From: an uncultured Paracoccaceae bacterium
GTDB lineage: Bacteria; Pseudomonadota; Alphaproteobacteria; Rhodobacterales; Rhodobacteraceae
Assembly (NCBI GenBank): GCA_951812615.1
Contig: CATOSU010000002.1
Span: 1,488,001-1,552,000, forward strand
Length of the DNA stretch: 64,000 nucleotides
Reading direction: 5' to 3'
The notes beneath the pieces are model-generated. The model was not told where the DNA came from. It was given only the letters and a program-made list of their open reading frames with translations, and did no database searches. The first letter of the stretch is position 1; each line of letters starts with the position of its first letter. Shown piece by piece: positions 8,677-19,122 of this stretch. Position numbers and translations under genes: made by a program.

Positions 8677-9690
8677 ATGACCCGTATTCTGAATAAACTG
8701 GCCGCAGTTGGCTCTGCTGCCATTATCGCCGGTTCGGCCTCAGCGGCTGACCTGCAAATGGGGCATTTCCTGCCCGAAGCGTTCCCGCCGAACAAGGCCG
8801 AGATGGCGTTTGCCGCCGACCTGAAAGAAGCAACCGGTGGCGACATCAATGTCGAGATCGCGTTTGGCGGTCAATTGGGCGGTGAGAAAGAAATGCTCGA
8901 TTTCGTGGCCAACAACGTGGTCAGTATGGCGTCGTTTCCGGCAAACCACTATGTCGCACAGTTCCCGGCCTACGAAGCGTTTGGCATGTCGTTGACCTAT
9001 GACACACCAGAACAGGTGGCCGCGATTTACAAGAAGGCCCTGACGACCCTGCCCCTGACCAAGGCCACTTACGAAAAGGCCAATGTCACACCGTTCCTGT
9101 TCCGGGGACTGGATCCATACATGCTGTTGTGCACATCGCCGGTGCGCGAGGTCGCCGATCTGGAAGGGCTGCGCATTCGTACCTTCGGCTCGGCTGTGCC
9201 TGCCGTGTTCGAAGGTCTGGGCGCGGTGCCGGTCAACCTGCTGACATCGGAAACGTATGAGGGCTTGCAACGCGGTACCGTCGATTGTGTCTACTTCAGC
9301 CGGGTCGCACACCTGATCTTCAAGACTTACGAAGTTGCCAAATACAACATCGACTTCAACTTTGGCGCGGTTGGATCTTACATCAGCTATGTCAACAATG
9401 ACGTGCTGAACGACATGACCGATGACCAACGCGCCGCCTTCTGGGCCGCTGCCGAGAAAGGCGAAGTCGTCGCCCTGCAGGTCATCAACGCGCTCGAGGG
9501 CAAAGCCCGCGAAGTGTTCGAGGCCAAGTTGGAAACCATGACCATAGAAGACGGCCACCTGATCAAGGAACAGTTTTCGCCGCGCTGGATGCTGACACAC
9601 TATGTCGAGTCGATGACCAAGCTGGGATCCGAACAGGAAGCTGTCGCCAAAGAGGTTGAAGCCTTCCTGGTTCAGGAACTCGGTCTCTGA
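8677..9690 (+). CDS. dctP: TRAP transporter substrate-binding protein (DctP family)
   Basis: A 337-residue periplasmic receptor of a tripartite ATP-independent transporter. A Sec signal peptide ends near residue 23 (AGSASA). The mature protein shows the DctP pattern GQLGGEKEMLDFV, then RIRTFGSAVPAVFEGLGAVPV, whose Arg normally binds the substrate carboxylate. A GGAGG ribosome site precedes the ATG. It leads dctQ and dctM. The neighbouring CoA ligase and TetR gene suggest the imported acid feeds that pathway; the exact substrate cannot be read from sequence. Confidence 0.92.
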   Translation: MTRILNKLAAVGSAAIIAGSASAADLQMGHFLPEAFPPNKAEMAFAADLKEATGGDINVEIAFGGQLGGEKEMLDFVANNVVSMASFPANHYVAQFPAYEAFGMSLTYDTPEQVAAIYKKALTTLPLTKATYEKANVTPFLFRGLDPYMLLCTSPVREVADLEGLRIRTFGSAVPAVFEGLGAVPVNLLTSETYEGLQRGTVDCVYFSRVAHLIFKTYEVAKYNIDFNFGAVGSYISYVNNDVLNDMTDDQRAAFWAAAEKGEVVALQVINALEGKAREVFEAKLETMTIEDGHLIKEQFSPRWMLTHYVESMTKLGSEQEAVAKEVEAFLVQELGL

Positions 9691-9703
9691 AGCCAAACAA
9701 GCG

Positions 9704-9728
9704 ACCCGGCCGTCAATTGCGGCCGGGT
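9704..9728. terminator. Stem-loop between dctP and dctQ
   Basis: ACCCGGCCG and CGGCCGGGT form a perfect 9-bp GC-rich stem with the loop TCAATTG, without a following T-tract. Such hairpins after binding-protein genes commonly stabilise or partly terminate the message, so that the receptor is made in excess of the membrane subunits. Confidence 0.65.
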
Positions 9729-9748
9729 TCGACTGGAAGGAGGCCGAC

Positions 9749-10228
9749 ATGCGCATTCTGGATTTCCTGGCAGACAATGCAGGGTTCCTGGCCGCTTTGG
9801 CCGCTCTTGCACTGGCCCTGATCGGAACGGCAGACGTTCTGTCCATGCTGTTTTTGAACGCGCCAATTGTCGGGACGGTCGAGTTCTCAAGCGTCCTGTT
9901 GGTCTGCGTCCTGTTCCTTGGCATGGCCGAGGCCGTCAAGGGCGGCGACAATATCTCGGTCGACATCCTCCTCAATGCCTTGCCGCCACGCTGGCGCCAA
10001 CGCGTGACCCTGTTCAACGGTTTCTGCACATTGGTGTTTTTCGCGATGCTGACCTATCTCAGCTGGAAACTGGCGCTGCACTCGCTGGACAAGGGCGATG
10101 TCATGGGTGGCGCGATCAACTTTAAACTCTGGCCGTTCAAACTGGTGGCTGCCTGTGGCGCCTCGCTTGCGCTGATTGCTTTGATCGCGCGTCTTTTGCC
10201 CCCGTCGTCCAATCACGAGAGCGAGTAA
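9749..10228 (+). CDS. dctQ: TRAP transporter small permease (DctQ family)
   Basis: A 159-residue integral membrane protein with four predicted helices, the usual DctQ topology (LAALAALALALIGTADVL, then VEFSSVLLVCVLFLGMAEAV). The ATG at 9749 is chosen because GGAAGGAGG lies just upstream; a longer upstream reading would run through the dctP end and the hairpin. It pairs with DctM to form the sodium-driven membrane part of the importer, and dctM starts one base after its stop. Confidence 0.9.
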   Translation: MRILDFLADNAGFLAALAALALALIGTADVLSMLFLNAPIVGTVEFSSVLLVCVLFLGMAEAVKGGDNISVDILLNALPPRWRQRVTLFNGFCTLVFFAMLTYLSWKLALHSLDKGDVMGGAINFKLWPFKLVAACGASLALIALIARLLPPSSNHESE

Positions 10229-10229
10229 T

Positions 10230-11537
10230 ATGGATCCGCTGATGATTGGCAGCCTCGGGATTGCTGCGCTTGTTTTCCTGATTTTTACCGGCATGCCCAT
10301 CGGGGCCGCGCTGTTTACGGCGGGAGCCGGGGGTCTGGCCCTGCTGTTCGGATTTGAAAAAGCGTCCATCATTCTGTTTGGCATGCCGTTCGAAATCGGC
10401 TCGTCTTACTCGCTTGTAGTGGTGCCGATGTTCATTCTGATGGGGCTGGTCGCCTCAAGCGCCGGACTGATGCGGGACATGTTTGATGCGGCCCATAAAT
10501 GGCTGGCGGGCTTGCGCGGATCGCTTCTGATCTCAACAGTGGCGTCTTCGGCAGGGTTTGCCGCTGTTTCCGGCAGCACCATCGTCAACGCCGCTGTATT
10601 CACCCGCATCGCCTATCCTGAAATGACCCGACTGGGATATGACCGTGGCCTCGCGGGCGGGGTAATTGCGGCGTCGGGTACGCTGGCAGCCTTCATTCCT
10701 CCGTCGATCACCTTCGTTTTGTATGCGCTGCTCACCCAGCAATCCGTTGGCAAACTGTTGCTTGCCGGTGTCATTCCCGGGCTCATTACAGCCGCCGCCT
10801 ATATCGTCGGTATTCTGGTCATCGTGCGTATCAAACCCGAATGGGCACCACGGCATTCCGAGCGGTTCAGCTGGTCCGAGAAGTTCTCGTCGCTCAAGAC
10901 TGTCTGGGCAGTCATGTTGCTGTCATTTATCATCATCGCAGGCATCTACTCGGGCACCGTTCCGCCATCTGCGGCCGGCAGCGTCGGCGCGATCGGCGCT
11001 ATCGTGATCGTCCTGTTCATGCGGCGTCTGGATTTGAGCGGCGTCTGGCAAGCTGTTCGGGAAACCGTCAAGATCTCGGCAGTGCTTGCCGTCATAGTAC
11101 TTGGCGGCCTGACATTCTCTCGGTTCCTGGTGTTCTCGGGGTTCGTGCGCGAGGCTATCAACGCGATTGCCGAAATGGGTCTCAGCGACAATCTGTTCCT
11201 TTTGGCCATGGTTGTGCTGTTCCTGATCCTCGGCATGTTCCTTGACGCGCTGGCAATCCTTGTAATGGCCGCATCGATCCTGTTTCCAGTCGCGTCAAAA
11301 ATGGGCTTCGACCCTATCTGGTTCGCGGTTATCGTCGTCAAACTGATGGAAGTCGGGGTCATCACCCCGCCTGTGGGGATCAATTTGTTCACGGTGGTGA
11401 GCGCCTCGGACGGCGACCTGAAGCTGACAACCTTGTACAAGGGCATCACCCCACTGTTTTTGATTGAAATGGCGGTGTTGTTCGTGCTGATCCAATTCCC
11501 GATCTTGTCGACATGGCTACCTTCGGCGATGTTCTGA
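10230..11537 (+). CDS. dctM: TRAP transporter large permease (DctM family)
   Basis: A 435-residue membrane protein with about twelve hydrophobic helices. Typical DctM signatures are SGSTIVNAAVFTRIAYPEM, GVIAASGTLAAFIPPSI and the late ITPPVGINLF. It forms the translocation channel with DctQ and uses a sodium or proton gradient to take up the ligand delivered by DctP. It is the last gene of dctPQM and is followed by about 600 bp without a convincing gene. Confidence 0.93.
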   Translation: MDPLMIGSLGIAALVFLIFTGMPIGAALFTAGAGGLALLFGFEKASIILFGMPFEIGSSYSLVVVPMFILMGLVASSAGLMRDMFDAAHKWLAGLRGSLLISTVASSAGFAAVSGSTIVNAAVFTRIAYPEMTRLGYDRGLAGGVIAASGTLAAFIPPSITFVLYALLTQQSVGKLLLAGVIPGLITAAAYIVGILVIVRIKPEWAPRHSERFSWSEKFSSLKTVWAVMLLSFIIIAGIYSGTVPPSAAGSVGAIGAIVIVLFMRRLDLSGVWQAVRETVKISAVLAVIVLGGLTFSRFLVFSGFVREAINAIAEMGLSDNLFLLAMVVLFLILGMFLDALAILVMAASILFPVASKMGFDPIWFAVIVVKLMEVGVITPPVGINLFTVVSASDGDLKLTTLYKGITPLFLIEMAVLFVLIQFPILSTWLPSAMF

Positions 11538-12162
11538 TCTTGCGGAAGAATGCCTGTTTCGTTCCTTTCAGTGAGACGGTTTAGGGCTCGAAACCAAGGA
11601 CCGCTTGCCGCCGATTGCAGCGGATGAGACGACCTTCACCAAGGTCGCCCCCGACTCGTTCCCGACCTTCTCCGCTACGCAGGATGTACCAAAACTCAAC
11701 CGTTTCTGTCCCCGGCGATAACCACCATTTACGACACAAGCCGTTTCGATCAACACAATCTTTACGAGTGCGTTTCGAACAGGTCCTGATGTCAGACGGT
11801 GGCCCGCTCAGCGGCACTCTGGGCGCTTCTCACTCGCCGTGACAACGATCATGTGGCCGCCGGGATGTGTTTGTTTCATATGCTGGCGGAAGCTCTTGAG
11901 CGACTTTTTATAGTCCGGTGTTTCAGCCCCTGTCACAAAGGTGATTACCATCAGCACCGGGTTGCACCGCCGTATGCCGGATCCGAGCCCGAACTACCGA
12001 TCGCTGGGGTGTGCGCGAACGGCTGTTTCTGGGAAGCCAGGGATTTCCCCACAAATCTCCTGACATGCAGAGCCTACATTCCATCCCAATTCGCGGACCA
12101 TTTCCAAACATCCGTGCCGCATCACGACCAAGGGCGCAATAAGGACGCCAGTTTGAACCCAG
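11538..12162. other. Gene-poor stretch between dctM and a secreted-protein gene
   Basis: No ordinary gene is supported in these 625 bp. Both strands are broken by stops, and composition is lower in GC than the neighbours. The one exception is a short minus-strand frame at 11808-11951, listed separately. The stretch may be decayed coding sequence; I recognise no transposase or RNA gene in it. Confidence 0.5.
11808..11951 (-). CDS. Possible 47-residue protein or gene remnant
   Basis: The frame encodes a protein-like sequence (MVITFVTGAETPDYKKSLKS, then PGGHMIVVTASEKRPECR) with a hydrophobic start, basic middle and a second beta-like strand. This is more than random GC-rich sequence usually shows. 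The frame extends upstream of the ATG for about 18 codons without a stop. I do not recognise the family. It could be a real small gene or the end of a decayed larger one. Confidence 0.3.
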   Translation of the reverse strand: MVITFVTGAETPDYKKSLKSFRQHMKQTHPGGHMIVVTASEKRPECR

Positions 12163-13179
12163 TCAGTCGTCTGCTGGTTGAGACATCGCGTCCAAAACCA
12201 CCTGGATTGTTCCGCCGTTTCCGGGATAGCCGCCGTCGATTTCGGTGTCATGATCGCTGACGGTGACGACCAGCTTTCCCTGGCCACCTGTTTCCAGAAC
12301 CAATTCTTCCCAACCCTGCTCACAGGCGGTCATCGAGCCCTGGGCGATGTCAGTCGAGGCAGAGACTTCGGCGCAGAGATCGCCGGTGTCGTCATACCCA
12401 TGTTCGATCCGCACGATCGCATACCGGGCCCATTCGGGGATGTCCCAGTTGAACATCTGCGTGCCGGAGGGCTGCTCGGGTTTGCGCAGGTCCCAGTCCA
12501 TCGCGTCGCTTTCGAAATAACCAAAGGGACCGCAACTTTCATCCATCTGATCTTCAAGCTCTTCCAGTTGCTCGACCAGATGATCCAGCACGTCATTGTC
12601 CAGCCTGTCGTGGAAGTCGGCCCAATGCTCTTGGCGGCTGGCGTACTGGTCGCGAAGGTCCTCAAGCCTGGCAAGGGCAGCATCGAATTCTTCCAGCGCA
12701 TTGCGGGCATCGTTGCGCAGCCTTTTGCCCGACAACCCGCTCAGCTGAATCGTACCCAGCCCTGCCCAAGCGGCACCAAGCGCACCCCATTCCCCGGCGA
12801 TGGCCACATCGCTTGTGGCTGCGACATAGCTCCACTCACTGAGACGCAACATCGAAAGCCCATGCCAAGCAGCGTAATAGCCTGCCGCCTTCATGCCATA
12901 GTATGCGTACTCGCCACGGTTGATGCGCCGCTGAATGTCGTCGCGTTCATCCTGAAAATCGTCGATCACATCGTCCAGCCTGTCGACCCTTTCTTCCAGG
13001 GTGTCGGCAAGCTGGCCATATATACGGCGCTGTTCTTCGCGCGGGGCGAAGTCAGCGCGCAAGGCCTGGTATTGCCGCATCAGGGCTTGGCATTCAGGGC
13101 TTTCAGCGTGCACTGCGGTTGGGTTGTTGAGAACCACGGCAATCGCAGTTGCAACGAATAAGGCGCGAAAGCTCTTCAT
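12163..13179 (-). CDS. Secreted coiled-coil protein of unknown function
   Basis: A 338-residue protein with a Sec signal peptide (cleavage after VHA near residue 25). Two long charged heptad regions at about 28-90 and 155-215 (LEERVDRLDDVIDDFQDE; LVEQLEELEDQMDE) predict coiled coils, with a small Gly/Ala-rich hydrophobic segment between them. The C-terminal third looks like a small beta domain containing two Cys (DLCAEV, MTACEQ). The ATG at 13179 follows GGAGGGA. An FNR-like box sits 54 bp upstream. No known family is recognised; a periplasmic or extracellular role induced at low oxygen is inference. Confidence 0.75.
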   Translation of the reverse strand: MKSFRALFVATAIAVVLNNPTAVHAESPECQALMRQYQALRADFAPREEQRRIYGQLADTLEERVDRLDDVIDDFQDERDDIQRRINRGEYAYYGMKAAGYYAAWHGLSMLRLSEWSYVAATSDVAIAGEWGALGAAWAGLGTIQLSGLSGKRLRNDARNALEEFDAALARLEDLRDQYASRQEHWADFHDRLDNDVLDHLVEQLEELEDQMDESCGPFGYFESDAMDWDLRKPEQPSGTQMFNWDIPEWARYAIVRIEHGYDDTGDLCAEVSASTDIAQGSMTACEQGWEELVLETGGQGKLVVTVSDHDTEIDGGYPGNGGTIQVVLDAMSQPADD

Positions 13180-13232
13180 GATTCCCTCCTGATTTACCGG
13201 AAGTAAATCAGCACAGAGCCCCACTCGGATCG

Positions 13233-13246
13233 TTGATCTGGGTCAA
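13233..13246 (-). promoter_or_regulatory. FNR/FnrL-like box
   Basis: TTGATCTGGGTCAA matches the consensus TTGAT-N4-ATCAA at nine of ten positions. It lies 54 bp upstream of the start of the secreted coiled-coil protein, a normal place for activation. Confidence 0.55.
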
Positions 13247-13382
13247 AGCAGCCGCTGACTCCGGGTCCTGTTCATAGGTCCAGAGCCCAGGAAACCGTAC
13301 TATCGGCTCTCCGCCCCTGTCGAAGTTACGAAGTGCGGGAAGCAGCCGTTGTCTTTTCAGTGCAAACGGCAAGGTTGTCCTC

Positions 13383-13401
13383 GCCGCCGTCAGACGGCGG
13401 C
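13383..13401. terminator. Possible terminator of the 5-oxoprolinase gene
   Basis: GCCGCCGTC and GACGGCGGC form a 9-bp inverted repeat around a single base in the 310-bp gap downstream of the 5-oxoprolinase stop. There is no T-tract, so termination is uncertain. The gap otherwise holds only the FNR-like box. Confidence 0.35.
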
Positions 13402-13489
13402 CGGGCAGGACACAATCCCTTGGTCTGAGGTGCTCTTCCCTTGGGTGTGGGTTGGAAGTGTGTCAGTTCGGCCCGTTTTTACCGCGCCG

Positions 13490-16400
13490 CTAAGACACCG
13501 CTCTCCCCCATCCCCCGCCGCCCGGCGTGGCAATCCCGTAGACCGCGCCTTCCGGCAGGTCGATCTCGTCGAAGCCTTTGAGCTCCACCCGGGTTCCATC
13601 CGGCATTTCGGCCCAGTTCAGGCCCACGGCCCCGGCCGCGCCGCCGTCCACACCGAAGGGTGGCACGATGCGGTGGGAACACAGCGTCGTCACCGTCACC
13701 GGTGTCAGGAACCGCAACCGCCGTTCGCAACCATTGCCGCCGGTCCATTGCCCGGCCCCGCCCGAACCTGCGCGGATGCCGAAATCCTCCAGCCGGACGG
13801 GAAACCGTTTCTCCAATATCTCGGGATCGGTCGAGCGGGTGTTGGTCATGTGGGTCTGTACCGCGTCGCAGCCGTCAAACCCCGGCCCTGCGCCGGTGCC
13901 GCCGCAGATGGTTTCGTAATTCTGGAAGTCGTCATTGCCCCAGACGAAATTGTTCATCGTCGCCTGGCTGCAGGCGATGAACCCGATCGCGCCATAAAGA
14001 GCGTTGCAGGCGGCCTGCGAGACCTCGGTATTGCCGGAAATCACCGCCGCCGGGTAGACCGGGTTCAGCATCGAGCCTTCGGGGATGATGATGCGCAGCG
14101 GGTGCAGGCAGCCTTCGTTCAGCGGGATGTTGGTGCCGACCAGCGTGCGGAAGACGTAGAGGACAACCGCCCGGCACACCGCGCTGGGCGCGTTGAAATT
14201 GCCGGTGTGCTGCGGCGACGTGCCGGTGAAGTCGATCACGGCTTCGCGGCGGTCACGGTCGACGCTGACGGACACCCGGATCTCTGCGCCATGGTCCATC
14301 GGGTAGGTGAATGACCCGCCCGGCAGGCGGTCCAGCACCCGGCGCACGCTTTCCTCGGCATTGTCCTGAACGTGCCGCATATAGGCGGTGACCACGTCCA
14401 GCCCGTATTGCCCGCAGACCTTCAGCAGTTCCTGCCGCCCGGTTTCGTTGGCGGCAACCTGCGCCTTCAGGTCGGCCATACTCTGTGCGATGTTGCGGCA
14501 GGGGTAGCGGCCGGACCCCAGGACGCGTTCGGCGGTGTCCTGTTGCAGAACCCCGCGCGAGACCAGCCGCACGTTGTCAATCAGCACGCCTTCTTCGTCG
14601 ATATGGGTCGAATCCGGCGGCGCCGACCCGGGTGTGCGCCCGCCGATATCGGCGTGATGCCCGCGCGATCCCAGCCAGAACACCGGCCGGCCCCCGGCAA
14701 AGACCGGGGTAACGACGGTTACGTCCGGCAGGTGCGTGCCGCCGTTATAGGGCGAGTTCAGCATGAACGCGTCGCCTTCGTGAATGTCGCCGGCATTTTC
14801 GCGCATCACGGTTTTGATCGAATCCGACATCGAACCCAGATGCACGGGTACATGCGGCGCATTGGCAACCAGATCGCCGGCCTCGTCGAAGATCGCACAG
14901 GAGAAATCCAGCCGTTCCTTGATGTTCACCGACCACGACGTGTTGGCCAGCGTGGCGCCCATCTGGTCGGCGACCGACATGAACAGGTTGCTCATGACTT
15001 CCAACAGCACCGGGTCCGCCTCGGTCCCGGCGGCACGGGTGCGGGCCATATCCTCGGTCCGCTCAAGGATCAGGTTGCCCATGTCGTCAAGCGATGCCGA
15101 CCAGCCGGGTTCGACGATATTGGTCCCGGTGGGTTCGGTGATGATGGCAGGTCCGGCAAGTCCTGCCGTCCGGGTCAGCCCGGCACGGTCATAAAGCGGC
15201 ACGTCCCGGACATCGTCATCGACATAGACGGGGACCTGCGCAATGGCGGCATCGTTTTCGCCAAAGGGGGCCGCGACAGGCGCTTCGCCGGTGTCGCCGA
15301 TGGCTTCGACGCTCAGCATTTCAAACAGAATGTCCCGTTCCGGCGAGATGAAGCCGAACCGCGACCGGTGAACGTCCTCGAAAGCCGCACGCATGTCCGC
15401 GGCGGATCCGAACCGCACCTCCAGCGGCTGGTGCGACCCGTCGTAACGCAGATGCGCCCGCTGCTCGGTCCGGATCCGGGCAGCGCCCTGATCGCGCACC
15501 TCGGCTGTGGCGTCGGCCTCGATGGCGGCCAGCGCGGTTTCTGCCGCCAGCGCGTCGCTCAGGGGGGCGTCCATCTGTACTTCGCGCAGGGCCCGGACCT
15601 CGGCCAGCCCCATCCCATAGGCCGACAACACACCGGCATGAGGGTGGATGAACACCCGCCGCATGCCCAGCGCATCGGCCACGAGGCAGGCATGCTGGCC
15701 ACCCGCCCCGCCGAAACATTGCAGGGTATAACCGGTGACGTCATGGCCGCGCTGCACGCTGATCTTCTTGATCGCGTTGGCCATGTTGTCCACTGCGATA
15801 CGCAGGAAGCCTTCGGCCATATCCTCGGGCGCACGCGGCGGCTCGCCGGTTTCCTGCGAGATCTCTTCGGCCAGCGCCCTGAACTTGGCGTCGACAGCAT
15901 CGCGGTCCAGTTTCTGGTCGCCGTCGGGGCCGAACACGGCCGGAAAGTGATCCGGGTTCAGCTTGCCCAGCATCACGTTGCAATCCGTCACCGTCAGTGG
16001 CCCGCCCCGGCGGTAACAGGCCGGGCCGGGATCGGCGCCGGCGCTTTCGGGGCCGACCTGAAACCGGCCCTCGGCAAAACGGCAGATCGACCCGCCGCCG
16101 GCGGCGACGGTGTGAATGTCCATCATCGGCGCGCGCATGCGCACGCCGGCAACCTCGGTTTCGAAGGACCGTTCATAGGTTCCGGCATAATGGCTGACAT
16201 CCGTTGATGTTCCGCCCATGTCGAACCCGATCAGCCGGTCGTGGCCCATGCGTTCCGCGGTCTGGACCATGCCGACAATGCCGCCGGCGGGGCCGGACAG
16301 GATGGCGTCCTTGCCCTGAAACAGCCGCGCATCCGTCAGCCCGCCCGAGGATTGCATGAACAGCAGCCGGTCACAGGCGCGGCCCATGTCCAGCGCGCCG

Positions 16401-17074
16401 GCGACCTGATCCACGTAGCGGCGCAGGATCGGCGACAGGTAGGCATCGACCACCGTGGTGTCGCCGCGCCCGACCAGCTTGGCGAGTTTGGAGACCTCGT
16501 GACTGGTGCTGATCTGGGTAAAACCGATGTCGCGGGCGATTGCCGCGACGCGTTGTTCGTGCACGGGGTTGAGATAGGCATGCAGCCCGGCAATAGCGAC
16601 AGCGCGGATGCCGGTCTCGTATCCGGCCTGCAGCGCCGCCCTTGCCGCGTCTTCGTCGAGGGGCCGGATGACATTTCCGTCGGCATCCAGCCGTTCGTCC
16701 ATCTCGGCGGCATCTCGGTAGAGCAGTTCGGGGCGGGTCACTTCGAGATCGAAGAGTTTTGGCCGGGTCTGGTAGCCGATCATCAGCAGGTCACGGAAGC
16801 CCCGGGTGATCATCAGCAGCACGTCCTCGCCCTTGCGCTCCAGCAGAGCGTTGGTGGCGACAGTCGTGCCCATCTTCACGGCGCCGATGGCCTTGTCCGG
16901 GAAGGCACCGGTGATGCCCATCACCTCGCGGATGCCCTGCACGGCGGCATCGCGGTAGCGCTCGGGGTTTTCGCTGAGCAGCTTGTGCGTCTGCAGGGTA
17001 CCGTCCGGGCGGCGGGCGACGATATCGGTGAAGGTGCCGCCGCGGTCGATCCAAAACTCCCACTGTCCGCTCAT
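13490..17074 (-). CDS. 5-oxoprolinase / hydantoinase (fused A and B domains)
   Basis: A single 1,194-residue protein joins the ATP-binding HyuA part ([18 protein letters not shown] at the N terminus, [12 protein letters not shown] near residue 290, [17 protein letters not shown] near 455) to the HyuB part (from about residue 680: [31 protein letters not shown], abbreviated here to its start and end). Full-length fusions of this size are ATP-dependent 5-oxo-L-prolinases, which open pyroglutamate to glutamate, or related hydantoinases; the substrate cannot be decided. The gene stands alone, divergent from mutL. Confidence 0.9.
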   Translation of the reverse strand: MSGQWEFWIDRGGTFTDIVARRPDGTLQTHKLLSENPERYRDAAVQGIREVMGITGAFPDKAIGAVKMGTTVATNALLERKGEDVLLMITRGFRDLLMIGYQTRPKLFDLEVTRPELLYRDAAEMDERLDADGNVIRPLDEDAARAALQAGYETGIRAVAIAGLHAYLNPVHEQRVAAIARDIGFTQISTSHEVSKLAKLVGRGDTTVVDAYLSPILRRYVDQVAGALDMGRACDRLLFMQSSGGLTDARLFQGKDAILSGPAGGIVGMVQTAERMGHDRLIGFDMGGTSTDVSHYAGTYERSFETEVAGVRMRAPMMDIHTVAAGGGSICRFAEGRFQVGPESAGADPGPACYRRGGPLTVTDCNVMLGKLNPDHFPAVFGPDGDQKLDRDAVDAKFRALAEEISQETGEPPRAPEDMAEGFLRIAVDNMANAIKKISVQRGHDVTGYTLQCFGGAGGQHACLVADALGMRRVFIHPHAGVLSAYGMGLAEVRALREVQMDAPLSDALAAETALAAIEADATAEVRDQGAARIRTEQRAHLRYDGSHQPLEVRFGSAADMRAAFEDVHRSRFGFISPERDILFEMLSVEAIGDTGEAPVAAPFGENDAAIAQVPVYVDDDVRDVPLYDRAGLTRTAGLAGPAIITEPTGTNIVEPGWSASLDDMGNLILERTEDMARTRAAGTEADPVLLEVMSNLFMSVADQMGATLANTSWSVNIKERLDFSCAIFDEAGDLVANAPHVPVHLGSMSDSIKTVMRENAGDIHEGDAFMLNSPYNGGTHLPDVTVVTPVFAGGRPVFWLGSRGHHADIGGRTPGSAPPDSTHIDEEGVLIDNVRLVSRGVLQQDTAERVLGSGRYPCRNIAQSMADLKAQVAANETGRQELLKVCGQYGLDVVTAYMRHVQDNAEESVRRVLDRLPGGSFTYPMDHGAEIRVSVSVDRDRREAVIDFTGTSPQHTGNFNAPSAVCRAVVLYVFRTLVGTNIPLNEGCLHPLRIIIPEGSMLNPVYPAAVISGNTEVSQAACNALYGAIGFIACSQATMNNFVWGNDDFQNYETICGGTGAGPGFDGCDAVQTHMTNTRSTDPEILEKRFPVRLEDFGIRAGSGGAGQWTGGNGCERRLRFLTPVTVTTLCSHRIVPPFGVDGGAAGAVGLNWAEMPDGTRVELKGFDEIDLPEGAVYGIATPGGGGWGRAVS

Positions 17075-17214
17075 GTCCTGTCTCCCGGCTGATCCGGCCA
17101 GTGATTGCCGCGCCGCGCGCGGAAGTCAATTGCGGTCGGGACGACGCTCGGGCTGCGCCCGTCGCCCCGCCCGCCCTCCCGCAGGCATCCGGGGGCGCTG
17201 CCCCCTGTCCCCCC

Positions 17215-17236
17215 GGAGTATTTGGGCAAAGATGAA
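17215..17236 (+). repeat. Intergenic repeat, copy 1
   Basis: GGAGTATTTGGGCAAAGATG, followed by AA, lies between the divergent 5-oxoprolinase and mutL genes, just after a GGGGGC-GCT-GCCCCC hairpin. Copies differing by one base occur at 40555 and 50552. Confidence 0.75.
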
Positions 17237-17286
17237 GCACGAGATGGGCTGGCAGAATCGGATGGGTGCATGCTAGGTTTTGCGGT

Positions 17287-19122
17287 ATGACGTCAGCCAA
17301 CCGCAATATCGGCGAAAATCATCCGGTGATCCGGCAACTGGACGAGGCTGCGATCAACCGGATCGCGGCCGGCGAGGTTGTGGAGCGGCCGGCTTCGGCG
17401 GTCAGGGAGCTGATCGAGAACGCGATCGATGCCGGGGCCGGGCGGATCGCGGTCGATATTGCCGATGGCGGCAAGACGCTGATCCGGGTGACTGATGACG
17501 GTTGCGGGATGACGGCAGAGGACCTGCCGCTGGCGCTGTCGCGTCATGCCACCTCGAAAATCGACGGGTCGGATCTGCTCGACATTCATACATTCGGGTT
17601 CCGGGGTGAAGCGTTGCCGTCGCTGGGCGCGGTCGGGCGGCTGACGATCACCAGCCGTGCCGAAGGGGCGGACGGGGCGGTGATCCGTGTCGAAGGCGGG
17701 GCGGTCGCCGCGGTCAGGCCGGCGCCGGCGCGGGGCGGGACGCAGGTGGAGTTGCGCGACCTGTTTTACGCAACGCCCGCGCGGCTGAAATTCATGCGAT
17801 CGGACCGGGCAGAAGCGCAGGCGATCGCGGATGTGGTCAAACGGCTGGCGATGGCGGAGCCGGCCGTTGGGTTCACGCTGAGCGATGTGACCAGGGGCGC
17901 GCCGCGGATCGTGTTCCGGGCCGATCCCGAGACCGGCGACATGTTCGGCGCGCTGGGCGACCGGCTGGCGCGGGTGATGGGACGGGCGTTTTGCGACAAC
18001 GCGGTGCGGGTGGACGCCGAGCGCGAGGGGATCGGGCTTTTCGGGTTTGCCGGGTTGCCGACCTATTCGCGCGGCGCGGCGGTGGCGCAGTACCTGTTCG
18101 TGAACGGCCGTCCGGTGCGGGACAGGATGCTGACCGGGGCGCTGCGCGGGGCATATTCCGATTTTCTCAGCCGGGACCGGCACCCGGCAGCGGCGCTGTT
18201 TCTGACCTGCGATCCGCGGCTGGTGGATGTGAACGTGCACCCGGCGAAATCCGAGGTGCGGTTCCGTGATCCGGGCATCCCGCGCGGGCTGATCGTAACG
18301 GCGCTGCGCCATGCGCTGGCCGAGGCCGGGCACCGGGCTTCGACAACGGTGGCGGATGCGGTGCTGGGTGCGGCGCAGACCGAACCGGCCGGTGCGCGGA
18401 TCTACCAGATGGACCGTCCTTCGGCGGCGGCGCGCGGCGCTGCTTTTGCCGCGCAGGCGCCGGGGTTTCAGGAGATCGCGCCGGCATGGTCGGCGCAGGT
18501 GGTGGATCCGGCCGAAGCGGATGCGCCGGTGCCGGTGGAGGACCTGCCGCTGGGCACGGCGCGGGGGCAGGTGCACGAAAACTACATCATCGCGCAGACC
18601 GCGGACGGCATGGTCATCGTCGATCAGCATGCCGCGCATGAACGGCTGGTTTACGAGAAGCTCAAGCGCCAGATGGCCGCGACCGGAGTGGCAGCGCAGG
18701 TGTTGCTGATCCCCGAGATCGTGGACCTGTCAGAGGCCGATTGCGCCCGGCTTCTGGCCCATGCCGGCAGGTTGGCAGAGATGGGCCTGACGCTGGAGCC
18801 CTTCGGCGGCGGGGCGGTAGCGGTGCGCGAAACCCCGGCCATCCTTGGCGAGGTCGATGCCGGGGCGCTGGTGCGCGACATTCTTGACGAGCTGGACGAT
18901 CAGGGTGACAGCGGGCTGGTGCAATCCAGGATTGAGGCGATCCTCAGCCGGATTGCCTGTCATGGCTCGGTCCGGTCGGGCCGGCGGATGCGGGCCGAGG
19001 AGATGAACGCGCTGCTGCGCGAGATGGAGGCGACACCGCATTCCGGCCAGTGCAACCACGGGCGGCCGACTTACGTGGAGCTGAAGCTGGCCGACATTGA
19101 GCGGCTGTTCGGGCGGACATGA
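17287..19122 (+). CDS. mutL: DNA mismatch repair endonuclease MutL
   Basis: A 611-residue MutL. The N-terminal GHKL ATPase shows [17 protein letters not shown] and [14 protein letters not shown]. The C-terminal dimer domain has the endonuclease metal motif [12 protein letters not shown] (from about residue 446), with ACHGSVRSG and CNHGRPT further on. It is therefore the nicking type that replaces MutH. The ATG at 17287 is chosen; an in-frame ATG at 17266 would add seven residues without family support. Its stop overlaps the rmuC start by 4 bp. Confidence 0.96.
   Translation: MTSANRNIGENHPVIRQLDEAAINRIAAGEVVERPASAVRELIENAIDAGAGRIAVDIADGGKTLIRVTDDGCGMTAEDLPLALSRHATSKIDGSDLLDIHTFGFRGEALPSLGAVGRLTITSRAEGADGAVIRVEGGAVAAVRPAPARGGTQVELRDLFYATPARLKFMRSDRAEAQAIADVVKRLAMAEPAVGFTLSDVTRGAPRIVFRADPETGDMFGALGDRLARVMGRAFCDNAVRVDAEREGIGLFGFAGLPTYSRGAAVAQYLFVNGRPVRDRMLTGALRGAYSDFLSRDRHPAAALFLTCDPRLVDVNVHPAKSEVRFRDPGIPRGLIVTALRHALAEAGHRASTTVADAVLGAAQTEPAGARIYQMDRPSAAARGAAFAAQAPGFQEIAPAWSAQVVDPAEADAPVPVEDLPLGTARGQVHENYIIAQTADGMVIVDQHAAHERLVYEKLKRQMAATGVAAQVLLIPEIVDLSEADCARLLAHAGRLAEMGLTLEPFGGGAVAVRETPAILGEVDAGALVRDILDELDDQGDSGLVQSRIEAILSRIACHGSVRSGRRMRAEEMNALLREMEATPHSGQCNHGRPTYVELKLADIERLFGRT

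Noticed and set aside
14372-16207. A 611-codon plus-strand frame inside the 5-oxoprolinase gene
   Set aside because: Antisense shadow; no start context and no domain.
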